From the NCBI RefSeq assembly GCF_000142905.1, contig NW_013657666.1:214937-278936 (forward strand): a stretch of DNA of 64,000 nt, given 5' to 3'. Position numbers and translations under genes: made by a program. Source of the DNA: Thecamonas trahens ATCC 50062 (lineage: Eukaryota; Apusozoa; Apusomonadida; Apusomonadidae). Positions 9,761 through 18,551 of the stretch are shown piece after piece (positions within the stretch are counted from its first letter, which is position 1; every line of letters begins with the position of its first letter). The notes beneath the pieces are model-generated. The model ran no database searches and was not told where the DNA came from. It saw only the letters and a list, made by a program, of their open reading frames with translations.

Positions 9761-12700
9761 ATGTCCATCGTAGTTATTGACAAGAGCGGAGCCGACCGGA
9801 TGCGTGTTCCGCTGCATGGGACGTGCACTTTCGGCCGGGCACCCGAGTGCGACGTCCGGGTGCAAAAGTCGGACGTCTCACGGCAGCACTGCCAGCTCGC
9901 CATCGACGAGAACGGCAAGTGCGTGCTGACGAACCTGTCGTCAACCAATGCAACGTATGTCGACTCTGAGGCGGTCGAGACACACATGATTCTCGAGTCC
10001 GGCATGATGTTTGCTGTCGGGCCGCGGTACTTTCGCTACGAGGCGCCCGAGGGCATCGCGGTGAGCAAGAAGGCCGAGGCCACGCCAGAGCCGGCGCCCA
10101 CGGCGGCGCCAGCACCTTCGTCTGTTGTCAAGGCTGTCCAGCCGGTGCCTGCGTTCCAGTGGACCGAGTCTGAGGCCTCGCCAACGACCCAGGCCAAGTC
10201 TCAGCAGTTGAGGGCGATGCAGACGCCGCTGCGGCGCGAGATTGCCGCTCGCGGCTCGCGCCCGAACCCGGTGTTCCAGGACAAGGCCAATAAGATGGCC
10301 ACGCCGCTCAAGCGGGCGCTTTTCCAGGAAGCTCAGGCCCGTCAGCGCACCTTTGCCGAGTTCTCAGACGCCGACGCCGACGCCTCGTTTGCGTCCGACG
10401 CAACAGACACTGAGCTCGGCATGTTTGAGGACGAGGAGCTGTCTATTATTGCACCGCGCAAGCTCATGCAGGTTCTCAACACTCCGCTCAAGGAGGACAT
10501 TGCCAAGCGCGGTGCCACCAAGCTTGACGTTGTCTATGTCTCGGACGCACCAGTTATGGCGACGCCGATGAAGAAGGCGATCCGCAAGCGCGGTGCTGCC
10601 AAGCGCGAGGTTGTGCCGGTGGCTGACGCGCCGGTCATGGCGACGCCGATGAAGAAGGCGATCCGCAAGCGCGGTGCTGCCAAGCGCGAGGTTGTGCCGG
10701 TGGCTGACGCGCCGGTCATGGCGACGCCGATGAAGAAGGCGATCCGCAAGCGCGGTGCTGCCAAGCGCGAGGTTGTGCCGGTGGCTGACGCACCGGTCAT
10801 GGCGACGCCGATGAAGAAGGCGATCCGCAAGCGCGGTGCTGCCAAGCGCGAGGTTGTGCCAGTGGCTGACGCGCCGGTCATGGCGACGCCGATGAAGAAG
10901 GCGATCCGCAAGCGCGGTGCTGCCAAGCGCGAGGTTGTGCCGGTGGCTGACGCACCGGTCATGGCGACGCCGATGAAGAAGGCGATCCGCAAGCGCGGTG
11001 CTGCCAAGCGCGAGGTTGTGCCAGTGGCTGACGCGCCGGTCATGGCGACGCCGATGAAGAAGGCGATCAAGGCCAAGGCCAATGCGTCGCGCATCCCTAC
11101 GCCCAAGACCATGGCAACGCCGATGAAGAAGGCAATCCGCAAGCGCGGTGCCGCCGAGCGTGAGGTTGTGCCTGTTACTGATGCTCCGACGATGGCGACG
11201 CCGATGAAGAAGGCAATCAAGGCCAAGGCTAGCGAGTCGCGCATTCCGACCATCAACACGGCTCCGGTCATGGCGACGCCGATGAAGAAGGCAATCAAGG
11301 CCAAGGCTAGCGAGTCGCGCATTCCGACCATCAACACGGCTCCGGTCATGGCGACGCCGATGAAGAAGGCAATCAAGGCCAAGGCTAGCGAGTCGCGCAT
11401 TCCGACCATCAACACGGCTCCGATCATGGCGACGCCGATGAAGAAGGCAATCAAGGCCAAGGCTAGCGAGTCGCGCATTCCGACCATCAACACGGCTCCG
11501 ATCATGGCGACGCCGATGAAGAAGGCAATCAAGGCCAAGGCTAGCGAGTCGCGCATTCCGACCATCAACACGGCTCCGATCATGGCGACGCCGATGAAGA
11601 AGGCAATCAAGGCCAAGGCAGCCGAGCCGCGAGCGGCAGTGAGCAAGCCGATCGAGGAGAACTCCTCCCAGCACAAGAAGACCAGCAAGTCGAAGAAGAA
11701 GAAGAGGTCTGCCGTCCGCAAGCCCATCAAGCACGCTCAGCCAAAGGAGTATGTGCCGAAGGCTGCGCCTGCCGCTGTCAAGGTTGCGGCTAAGGTTGTG
11801 GCTGAGGTCAAGGCTGAGGTCGAGTCCGAGGTCGAGGCTGAGGTCGAGGTCGAGTCCGAGGTCGAGGCTGAGGTCGAGGCCGAGGCTGAGGTCGAGGTCG
11901 AGTCCGAAGTCGAGGCTGATGAGGTCGAGGCCGAGTCCGAGGTTGAGGCTGAGGTCGAGGTCGAGGCTGAGGTCGAGGCCGAGGTTGAGGTCGAGGTCGA
12001 GTCCGAGGTCAAGGCTGAGGTCGAGGTCGAGTCCGAGGTCGAGTCCGAGGTTGAGGTCGAGGTCGAGTCCGAGGTCGAGGCTGAGGTCGAGGTCGAGTCC
12101 GAGGTCGAGTCCGAGGTCGAGGCTGAGGTCGAGCAAGAGGTCGAGGTCATTAACTACTCCAAGTGGAAGGTCGTCGAGCTTCGTGCCGAGCTCTCTTCCC
12201 GCGGCCTCGCCACTACTGGCCGCAAGGCTGAGCTTATCGCCCGCCTCGAGTCTGCCCCTACCGATGCCGCCGACAGCGCTGCTGCCGCAGTCGAGGCCGA
12301 GGCTGAGGTCGAGGCAGAGCCCAAGATCGAGGCAGAGCCCAAGATCGAGGCCATCAACTACTCCAAGTGGAAGGTCGCTGAGCTGCGTGCCGAGCTCTCG
12401 GCCCGTGGCCTCGCCACTACCGGCCGCAAGGCTGAGCTCGTCGCTCGTCTCGAGGCCAATGCCTCAGCCCCCGTGTGCTCGTCGGCAGCTGCTGAGGAGA
12501 CCGAGCCGACTCCCGAGTCAGAGGCCCAGACCGTCGACTACTCCAAATGGAAGGTTGCTCAGCTCCGCACCGAGCTCTCCACCCGCGGCCTCGACACTAC
12601 GGGGCGGAAGGCCGAGCTGGTGGCCCGCCTCCAGACCGCCGGCGACGCCTCCACCACTGACGCGATCAAGGTTGCCGACCAGGCCATCGATGCTGATGAC

Positions 12701-12829
12701 GCTCAGGCCCAGCCGATTAACTACGCCAAGTGGAAGGTTGTTGAGCTTCGTGCTGAGCTCTCATCCCGTGGCCTCTCGACCGCCGGCCGCAAGGCTGACC
12801 TGGTCAAGCGTCTCGCCGATCTACAGTGA
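9761..12829 (+). CDS. FHA domain protein with TP-x-K tandem repeats, acidic region and four SAP domains
   Basis: 1022 residues from ATG 9761; in-frame sequence upstream is intergenic. Residues 1-95 form an FHA phosphothreonine-binding domain with the FGRAPECDVRV and SRQHC motifs and the SSTNATYV end. Loose TPL(R/K) motifs (residues about 150-260) lead into 14 tandem units, each starting MATPMKKAI, in two types of 27 and 26 residues (about 266-627). Each unit holds a full CDK consensus T-P-x-K. A Lys-rich segment (nuclear-signal-like) and about 110 residues of Glu-Val-Glu-Ala/Ser repeats follow. Four SAP DNA-binding motifs of the type YSKWKVxELRAELSxRGL finish the protein (start near 796, 864, 925 and 985). 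Predicted nuclear and chromatin-associated. The FHA plus TP-repeat plan recalls Ki-67, but no orthology is claimed. Confidence 0.85.
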   Translation: MSIVVIDKSGADRMRVPLHGTCTFGRAPECDVRVQKSDVSRQHCQLAIDENGKCVLTNLSSTNATYVDSEAVETHMILESGMMFAVGPRYFRYEAPEGIAVSKKAEATPEPAPTAAPAPSSVVKAVQPVPAFQWTESEASPTTQAKSQQLRAMQTPLRREIAARGSRPNPVFQDKANKMATPLKRALFQEAQARQRTFAEFSDADADASFASDATDTELGMFEDEELSIIAPRKLMQVLNTPLKEDIAKRGATKLDVVYVSDAPVMATPMKKAIRKRGAAKREVVPVADAPVMATPMKKAIRKRGAAKREVVPVADAPVMATPMKKAIRKRGAAKREVVPVADAPVMATPMKKAIRKRGAAKREVVPVADAPVMATPMKKAIRKRGAAKREVVPVADAPVMATPMKKAIRKRGAAKREVVPVADAPVMATPMKKAIKAKANASRIPTPKTMATPMKKAIRKRGAAEREVVPVTDAPTMATPMKKAIKAKASESRIPTINTAPVMATPMKKAIKAKASESRIPTINTAPVMATPMKKAIKAKASESRIPTINTAPIMATPMKKAIKAKASESRIPTINTAPIMATPMKKAIKAKASESRIPTINTAPIMATPMKKAIKAKAAEPRAAVSKPIEENSSQHKKTSKSKKKKRSAVRKPIKHAQPKEYVPKAAPAAVKVAAKVVAEVKAEVESEVEAEVEVESEVEAEVEAEAEVEVESEVEADEVEAESEVEAEVEVEAEVEAEVEVEVESEVKAEVEVESEVESEVEVEVESEVEAEVEVESEVESEVEAEVEQEVEVINYSKWKVVELRAELSSRGLATTGRKAELIARLESAPTDAADSAAAAVEAEAEVEAEPKIEAEPKIEAINYSKWKVAELRAELSARGLATTGRKAELVARLEANASAPVCSSAAAEETEPTPESEAQTVDYSKWKVAQLRTELSTRGLDTTGRKAELVARLQTAGDASTTDAIKVADQAIDADDAQAQPINYAKWKVVELRAELSSRGLSTAGRKADLVKRLADLQ
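10556..11640 (+). repeat. Coding minisatellite, 81-bp and 78-bp units
   Basis: Fourteen near-identical units begin at ATGGCGACGCCGATGAAG-type sequence. Most early units repeat every 81 bp and later ones every 78 bp, with a mixed block at about 11041-11210. Copies differ by only a few bases, which implies recent expansion or homogenisation. The true copy number may differ from the assembly. Confidence 0.9.
11796..12147 (+). repeat. GAGGTCGAG-type repeat encoding Glu/Val/Ala/Ser acidic tract
   Basis: Imperfect short-period repeats of GAGGTCGAG, GAGTCC and GAGGCT code for the acidic region of the FHA/SAP protein. The opposite strand is open as well, only because of the repeat's base composition. 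Confidence 0.85.
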
Positions 12830-12843
12830 GGTATCGTGTCGCG

Positions 12844-14064
12844 TTAAATGTGTACTCTTGCAACCCCGGAGTCGGCGTCAGCAGCACAAAGACGTGGCCA
12901 GCGACTGGAGCGCGACCGGCGTAATGTGACTTTTGTGTCGGCGACAGTCAGCGCTAGCCGTCCGCCGCTCTCGTCTGCGCGCACGATGTCATTCGGTGTC
13001 GCTGCAGAAGCCCACCGCAGCGCGATCGACGACGAGCCCGGGCGGATCGATCGCCCCAGTACTAGATCATCACCAAGGGCGGAAACCAGAGTACCGTCAT
13101 CTCTTTTCTGCCACAGCTGGTTGGCCCAATGCCGCTTCCGTGCCCGCCGCTTCCGATAGAGCACGACACGTGCCCCGTCATCGGTCTGCCCGTAGTCGAC
13201 ATCTACGACGAGTCCGGAGCTGGCGTGCTCAAGATGCATCCAAGGTGCAAACTGCGACGCGACGAGGGAAAATCCATCGATGGTCTCTTGCACCCGGGCC
13301 GTGTATGCCAGCTCTATCACGGCAGCATGCGGAATCATGTCAAACGCTGCGTTGACAAAGGTGGTGCCATCTCGGACCTCACTGTGCGCGCCGTACTGGT
13401 GAACGTGGCCGAAAAGATGGAGCCGGGCAGACGAGGCAAGAACCCGCTCGCGAAGGGCGGCATCTCCCCAGTGGCGTCGCCACGCTGGATGGACTTTTCC
13501 GCATACACGACACTCGTAGTCGCTCCCGCTCCGTCCATTCGACGCCAGATCGAGGATGCCTGCCGGAGGCATGTGTGTGACGATGACGTCGACGTCTTCG
13601 GGACAGGTTTGCCATCGCGAGGCCCTCGCTGCAGCGTCCGGCTCGCCAAACATGTGGCTTCGCGACGCACTTGTCCACGGCGATCCCCAGACCCGCAGCC
13701 CAAAGGGAGCCACGATGGTGTCCGAGTCCTGCAGGTAGTGGGTCGCGTTGTCCAGCGCTTGGCCTATCTCGTCCGCGCTCATCCCTTTGAACGCGATGTC
13801 ATGGTTGCCGAGCACAACAATCCTGGCCTCATACTCGAGCGCTAGCTCGCCGAGCCAGGCGTTAAAGTCGCGGGCGAGTGCTTTGCGCTCTTTACGCGGC
13901 GCGTGGCGATCGATAAAGTCCCCCGAGACCACCAGCACATCGCCCGGTGGCAGAGCAGCCGTCGTCTCGCGATGCCGCCCGTGCAAATCTGACAGATGCA
14001 CGATCGTCACATGGTCCGACCCGCTCCCTGCACTCACACTATTCACCATCAGTGTGTCATCCAT
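12844..14064 (-). CDS. Calcineurin-like metallophosphoesterase (MPPED-like)
   Basis: 406 residues from ATG 14064; a GTG 15 bases upstream is not needed. All five metal-site blocks of the family are present in order: SDLHGRH (D-x-H), GDFIDRH (GDxxD), LGNHD, VTHMPP and GHVHQYG. The tight spacing between blocks and the VWGSPWTS strand resemble the metallophosphodiesterases MPPED1/2, which hydrolyse phosphodiesters including cyclic nucleotides in vitro. After the catalytic domain there are about 110 extra residues of beta-rich sequence with no family that I recognise. The gene converges on the FHA/SAP gene, with only 14 bp between the stop codons. Substrate unknown. Confidence 0.85.
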   Translation of the reverse strand: MDDTLMVNSVSAGSGSDHVTIVHLSDLHGRHRETTAALPPGDVLVVSGDFIDRHAPRKERKALARDFNAWLGELALEYEARIVVLGNHDIAFKGMSADEIGQALDNATHYLQDSDTIVAPFGLRVWGSPWTSASRSHMFGEPDAAARASRWQTCPEDVDVIVTHMPPAGILDLASNGRSGSDYECRVCGKVHPAWRRHWGDAALRERVLASSARLHLFGHVHQYGAHSEVRDGTTFVNAAFDMIPHAAVIELAYTARVQETIDGFSLVASQFAPWMHLEHASSGLVVDVDYGQTDDGARVVLYRKRRARKRHWANQLWQKRDDGTLVSALGDDLVLGRSIRPGSSSIALRWASAATPNDIVRADESGGRLALTVADTKVTLRRSRSSRWPRLCAADADSGVARVHI

Positions 14065-14250
14065 CGCTCCACCACACACCCTGGAACCTGGTCTGCCTGT
14101 TCACGATCGCCTTCATTGCCCTTGCCGCCGAGCCAGTTTTTGATGGTGGTAGGCGTCGAAGACCCGCGAAGGAAAGAAGGAATTCGCCCAGCCATCGCTG
14201 ACAGCATCGACCGCCACTGCCCACCACTCCACCCGCCCGACCCCCACCCT

Positions 14251-17127
14251 ATGAGCCAGCAAGCGGCTGAGGACGCGTTTGCAGCACTTGCCCAGGCACA
14301 CACCAGTGGCATGGCGTCGGCAGTGGCCAGAGTGGTCGACGCAGCTCCACCGCCGCCGCATGGTGCGGTCCTGCTCCCCAGCCTGGCCATGCTTGCCTAC
14401 GCACTGCCGGAGCCAGACAGCGACGTGGTGGAGCGGGAGGCCGAGGCGTCGGCCGCCGCGGACAAGATTGCCGGCTATCTCGACGCGCACTTCCAGGCAC
14501 CAGCGATCCTTGCCCTGCTCGACGCCGGGCTGGCCTGGCAGGCCGATGCGCCGCGTCCGGTCCCGCCCAAGGATCCGGCTGGCTTTGCCGCCGCCGCGCC
14601 TCCCAGCCAGCTCGCTGTCGCCGCTGACCTGCCGCCGGCGTTGCTGGCCGACACAGCGGCGGCGCCGCGGGTCACTGCCGCACTGGCGGTCGGTCTCTTG
14701 ACCGGCGTCGCCGAGCCCGAACGGGTCTTTTCCCACCTCGCTGCTGCTGCGGCCGCCACTGCCGAGCCCGGGCCAGTGGTGGCGCGCATGGCTGCCCTCC
14801 TCGCCAATGCACCGTTTCTCTTCCCGGTCGCGCTCCGCGCCATCGTCGCCTGTGACAATCCAGAGCCGAGTCTGGTGGCGCTGCTGGTCCGTCTTCGGCC
14901 CGATGCGCTGCAAGCGGTCCGCGCTGGCCTCCTCGCCCATCCAACGGGTCCGCGGGCCATTGCTGCGGCCCTGGAGTTGACACTGGCCCACGCTCGCGCC
15001 GAGCTGCCAGCGGTTGTCGAGGCTGCGCTCGCTTTGCCGGAGTGTGTGGCCAAGCTGGCAAGGGATGGCGGCCTTGACGCGGTGGTGGACGCGCTGGTGT
15101 CGGTTACTCCGGCCAGTGCCGGCCCAGCGCATGTTGCGGCCGCGCTCAAGCTGATTGCGGCGATTCTGGGCGTGGCCAAGGCCAGCGTCGGAGATGACGT
15201 GCTTGTGCGGGCGCTTCAGCTCATCACCGCGCATGCTGGGCGCTCGGGCTTGGTCTGCCGCATCGGGCTCTGCTTCCTGCTCGTGGTACCGAGCCTCACC
15301 GCCGCTGTCGGCAACGATACAGTGTGGGAGGCGCTGCGGGCGCTGCGAACGAGCTCCGAGGCGACGAACCTACTCCTTCTCATTTCGATCCACTTTCACA
15401 CTGGTGCGCACGTGGCGGTGGCCGACACGGTGCGGCGGCTGCTTGGTATGCGGGTCGCACTCCACAACGAGTCGCTCTCGGCGATGGCCAAGCTCTTCAC
15501 CTCTGTGCAGCTGTTCGACGAGCGCGAAGTGGCGCGGTCTGCGCCGCAGCTTGTGGTCCCGTCACCGCTGACGGCGAGTGCGGCGTCGCACTCGACGGCC
15601 CTCGAGTCGATGTACCACCTGTGCAAGTCGTCGGTCCTCACCCGGCATCAAGTTGATGTTTCGGCTTGGGTGTGGGATGCGGTGGCTGCAGCCGACTATC
15701 CGCTGCATCCGCTGCTGCCTGCGCTGGTCGCGGGACTTGTGGCGTCTTCGGATCCATCGCTTCCTTGGTCGATGGCGCTGTTTGAGCTCGACGCTCTTAG
15801 CAAAGCGCTCGAGGCCAAGACCGGCGCCCTGGCGCGGCCGCTGTCGGCTTCGGCTGTTCTGCTCATCTTTTACGTGTTGAGTGTCAACTACCGAGCGCTG
15901 ACCGCAAGTTCGAGCACGATCGCGGCGTGCAAGTACCCCGATGAGTTTGTAGAGGCGCTGCCTTTGCAGGCGCTGTGGGTGCAAATGGCGTCGGAGCGGG
16001 CACCGCTTGGGAGCAAGGATGCTTCGGGCCTCGCGCTGGTTGAGCCGGCAATGGCCAAGATGATGCTCGGACTTGCGCCGCACGCGTTTACGGTAGTCCA
16101 GCTGGTGGCGATGGGCACAACGGCACTGCCGGCAGCGCACATGCCGCCCATCTCGCTCTTTCGGCGGCAGCGAGAAGCGATGGCTGCAACGGGTGCCGAG
16201 TTGGCGGCCGAGGTGGAGAGCGCTGTCCGCGACGGTGACGGGCCGCTGCTGGCCACGGCGCTGGAGCGCGGAGCGGTATGGATGTGGCGGATGCGCGGAG
16301 CGGGAGGCAACAAGCTCCGGAGCGCGGTGGTGAAGCATGTGGTGGGGCGCGAGGTGGCCGGCGCCCTCAGCAGCACTGCGTCAGCCGCGCTGTATTGGCT
16401 GCTCTGGGGTGCGATGCAAGAGACAGCTTGGCAGGTGGTGTGCGAGATTGTGGCGCATCTGCAGGAGGCGCCGACGCTGACGCCGGCGCAGCTGGCGCAC
16501 GACCCGCTGCTCTTTCTGCGCCTGCCAGACGAGGCATTTACCGTTGCGCCTCTGGTCGAGCTTGTGCTTCATGGCCTGCATATGGGCCTTGCGGCGGCGA
16601 CCTCGTCTGTGTTGCGGACCAAGGCCGGGACTCGGGAAGAGACGTCGACGTTGCTGATGGGCCAAGAGTGCGCAGTGGTGCTGATGGCCATCGAGGCTGT
16701 TGGCGTGGCCGCGCGCGAGGGTGCCGAGGAAGCGATGGCAGTTCTCTGCCAGTTTGTGCACGAGAAGTTCATTGCCAACGTCCTGCTCTGCAAACTCGTG
16801 CACTTTCAGATGTACAGTCCTGAGCTCATTCCGTTGCTTGTGGCCGGCGTGCCGTCAATGCATGTGGCATCGTCGTTTATGCCCGAGTTGCTGATGGCGC
16901 CGTCGACAGAGCACGTCCGGTTTGGCATCCTGGTCATGGCTGCACTTGCGGAACGATACCCGCTGCCGAGCATGTGTGACGTAGCTGGCCTTGCTGTTGG
17001 GCGCGCCAGCGAGGTTGCCGGAGAAGGCGATTCCATCATCAGCGCGGCGGCCGAGCAGCTGCGTGAGGTCTTTGGCGCGCATCTCCGGCCACACACCCGA
17101 CCCGGCGGCGAGCCTGGCCGCGGATAA
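14251..17127 (+). CDS. INTS2: Integrator complex subunit 2
   Basis: 958-residue, entirely alpha-helical, Leu/Ala-rich protein. It matches my memory of INTS2 in its conserved core: LLISIHFHTGA, LLGMRVALHNESLS, a LTRHQVDVSAWVWD segment followed by LHPLLPALV, and SAVLLIFYVLSVNYRAL (roughly residues 370-560). INTS2 is a scaffold of Integrator, which binds RNA polymerase II and cleaves snRNA and nascent transcripts. The N-terminal 250 residues are more variable. ATG 14251 is chosen because it follows a C-rich leader typical here; the frame is open further upstream but overlaps the divergent metallophosphoesterase. Human INTS2 is somewhat longer (about 1200). A profile search should settle it; other HEAT-like scaffolds are the alternative. 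Confidence 0.75.
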   Translation: MSQQAAEDAFAALAQAHTSGMASAVARVVDAAPPPPHGAVLLPSLAMLAYALPEPDSDVVEREAEASAAADKIAGYLDAHFQAPAILALLDAGLAWQADAPRPVPPKDPAGFAAAAPPSQLAVAADLPPALLADTAAAPRVTAALAVGLLTGVAEPERVFSHLAAAAAATAEPGPVVARMAALLANAPFLFPVALRAIVACDNPEPSLVALLVRLRPDALQAVRAGLLAHPTGPRAIAAALELTLAHARAELPAVVEAALALPECVAKLARDGGLDAVVDALVSVTPASAGPAHVAAALKLIAAILGVAKASVGDDVLVRALQLITAHAGRSGLVCRIGLCFLLVVPSLTAAVGNDTVWEALRALRTSSEATNLLLLISIHFHTGAHVAVADTVRRLLGMRVALHNESLSAMAKLFTSVQLFDEREVARSAPQLVVPSPLTASAASHSTALESMYHLCKSSVLTRHQVDVSAWVWDAVAAADYPLHPLLPALVAGLVASSDPSLPWSMALFELDALSKALEAKTGALARPLSASAVLLIFYVLSVNYRALTASSSTIAACKYPDEFVEALPLQALWVQMASERAPLGSKDASGLALVEPAMAKMMLGLAPHAFTVVQLVAMGTTALPAAHMPPISLFRRQREAMAATGAELAAEVESAVRDGDGPLLATALERGAVWMWRMRGAGGNKLRSAVVKHVVGREVAGALSSTASAALYWLLWGAMQETAWQVVCEIVAHLQEAPTLTPAQLAHDPLLFLRLPDEAFTVAPLVELVLHGLHMGLAAATSSVLRTKAGTREETSTLLMGQECAVVLMAIEAVGVAAREGAEEAMAVLCQFVHEKFIANVLLCKLVHFQMYSPELIPLLVAGVPSMHVASSFMPELLMAPSTEHVRFGILVMAALAERYPLPSMCDVAGLAVGRASEVAGEGDSIISAAAEQLREVFGAHLRPHTRPGGEPGRG

Positions 17128-17156
17128 AGCCACAACCCTAACAATCGCTGCCCTTC

Positions 17157-18251
17157 TCACTTGGAAATCCAGACGACCGGAACCTCAGCGTGGGTTACCA
17201 CGTGCTGCGAGACCGAGCCGAGGGCAAACATGCCATCTGCCGTCGAGTCGCGGCATCCGAGAGCAAGCACGTCGATGCCTTCGGCGTCAGCGACGGCACA
17301 GATTTGCGACCCCGGGTGCCCGACCTGGAATTCTGTCCGAGCGGTGATGCCGTAGTCGGCGAGCACGGCCGGTAGCGAATTGAACAAGGCTTTGGCCGGG
17401 CGCTTTTCGTACTGGTCGTCCGAGACACCGACAGCTTCCTCGACCGAGAGGACCGAGAGGAGAATGAGGGTGTCGTCAGGTCGGATGATTGGAACGAGCG
17501 AGGCGACTGCGCGGAGCGAGGACGGGAAGCCCTCCGGCCGCATGTCCATGGCCACCATCCACTTGGCTGGCCCGTCGTTGCAGGCGACGTCGTACGGCAG
17601 CGGCGCCTTGGCGATCATGGTGGGGAGCGGCGCCAACTTGGCGAGGGAGGCCGAGACCGAGCCGAGGAGCCACGATGAGATTCCGGACCGGCCGCGCGAG
17701 CCGAGCACCAGCAGATCGATGGGATCGTGGACAAAGCCGGGACGGACGCATTCGTCGCCGCCGGGACAGCGGGCAGCGTTGGCGCGGCTCCGCTCGGCGT
17801 AGTCGAGCAGAGCATTCTTGGGCTTGGACGAGATGATGACGTCGAGCACAGCGTCAAAGCCCGAATCGACAGCAGCATCGAGCGCTTCTCCGGCAAAGAC
17901 CGCGTCATCGGCCTCGTCGCCCGTGAGGTTGGCGGTGGGATAGGGACGGCCGATGCCCGCCGCGTCCTTGAAGGCCACCAGGAAGTCAGCGTAGTCCTGC
18001 TCGTCGGCGAGCGGATGAACGTTGTCATGGGCAAGGCCTGTGGCCTGTAGAGCCTTGGCAACAAGCCCGTGCTTGTGGTGCAGCACCATGATGAGCGTCA
18101 GCCTGTCCGCGTCCTTGCGGAGGACCACCAGCGCCGACGAGAGCGCCGTCCGCGAGTGGGGCGAGGCGTCGAGGGCGATGGCCACGTGCCGCCCGCCGGT
18201 CTCGACCAGCTCCGGATCCCACCTGTACGATGATTGAGTGTTGTCGGCCAT
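17157..18251 (-). CDS. Tandem universal stress protein (two USP domains)
   Basis: 364 residues from ATG 18251. The first USP domain (about 20-200) opens with the beta strand HVAIALDASPHSRTAL. It contains a long insertion rich in Asp/Ala before LLVLGSRGRSGISSWLLGSVS, which carries the ATP-binding pattern G-2x-G-9x-G-S. The second domain (about 215-364) starts KWMVAMDMRP and ends with a weaker version of the pattern in LALGCRDSTADGMFALGSVS, where the first glycines are changed, so it may not bind ATP. USP proteins are small cytosolic stress proteins; no partner can be deduced. The gene converges on INTS2, with 29 bp between stop codons. Confidence 0.85.
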   Translation of the reverse strand: MADNTQSSYRWDPELVETGGRHVAIALDASPHSRTALSSALVVLRKDADRLTLIMVLHHKHGLVAKALQATGLAHDNVHPLADEQDYADFLVAFKDAAGIGRPYPTANLTGDEADDAVFAGEALDAAVDSGFDAVLDVIISSKPKNALLDYAERSRANAARCPGGDECVRPGFVHDPIDLLVLGSRGRSGISSWLLGSVSASLAKLAPLPTMIAKAPLPYDVACNDGPAKWMVAMDMRPEGFPSSLRAVASLVPIIRPDDTLILLSVLSVEEAVGVSDDQYEKRPAKALFNSLPAVLADYGITARTEFQVGHPGSQICAVADAEGIDVLALGCRDSTADGMFALGSVSQHVVTHAEVPVVWISK

Positions 18252-18551
18252 GATGCGCAAAGGTAGAGGAGTGGGGTATGGTATGGCAGGCGCAAGGGCA
18301 GAGGTAAGAGGAGGAACCCCCAGACTCACCGTGTCGCCTGACTGACCCACCACCACCAACCCGCGATGAAAGGAACAACGGCATGGGCCACCCAACCAAC
18401 TGAATGAACCAACCAACATGTCAGACGGGCAGGCCCCACCCCCCCCCCCCCCACCCCACACACACGCCCCTACCCACTCCACTGTCTACCACTCAAGCAC
18501 ACCACACACACCACACTTCACACACTCCTCCCTCCCTCCTCCACACACAGC
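18252..18551. other. Divergent promoter region (USP / CH-domain gene)
   Basis: 300 bp between two divergent start codons. The half next to the plus-strand gene is C-rich on the plus strand, including a 14-base C run at 18439-18452 and CACACC repeats to the start codon. The half next to the minus-strand gene is G/A-rich on the plus strand (GGTAGAGGAGTGGGG), i.e. C/T-rich on that gene's sense strand. No gene seen. Confidence 0.6.

Noticed and set aside
10556-11640. CRISPR-like regular repeats
   Set aside because: Units are contiguous coding repeats of 78/81 bp with no unique spacers, in a eukaryotic gene.
10364-12136. 590-residue minus-strand open frame of LDLGLDLD and HRRRHDR repeats, and another at 10534-11730
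   Set aside because: Mirror image of the FHA/SAP repeat region; repeats stay open in several frames because their period is a multiple of three.
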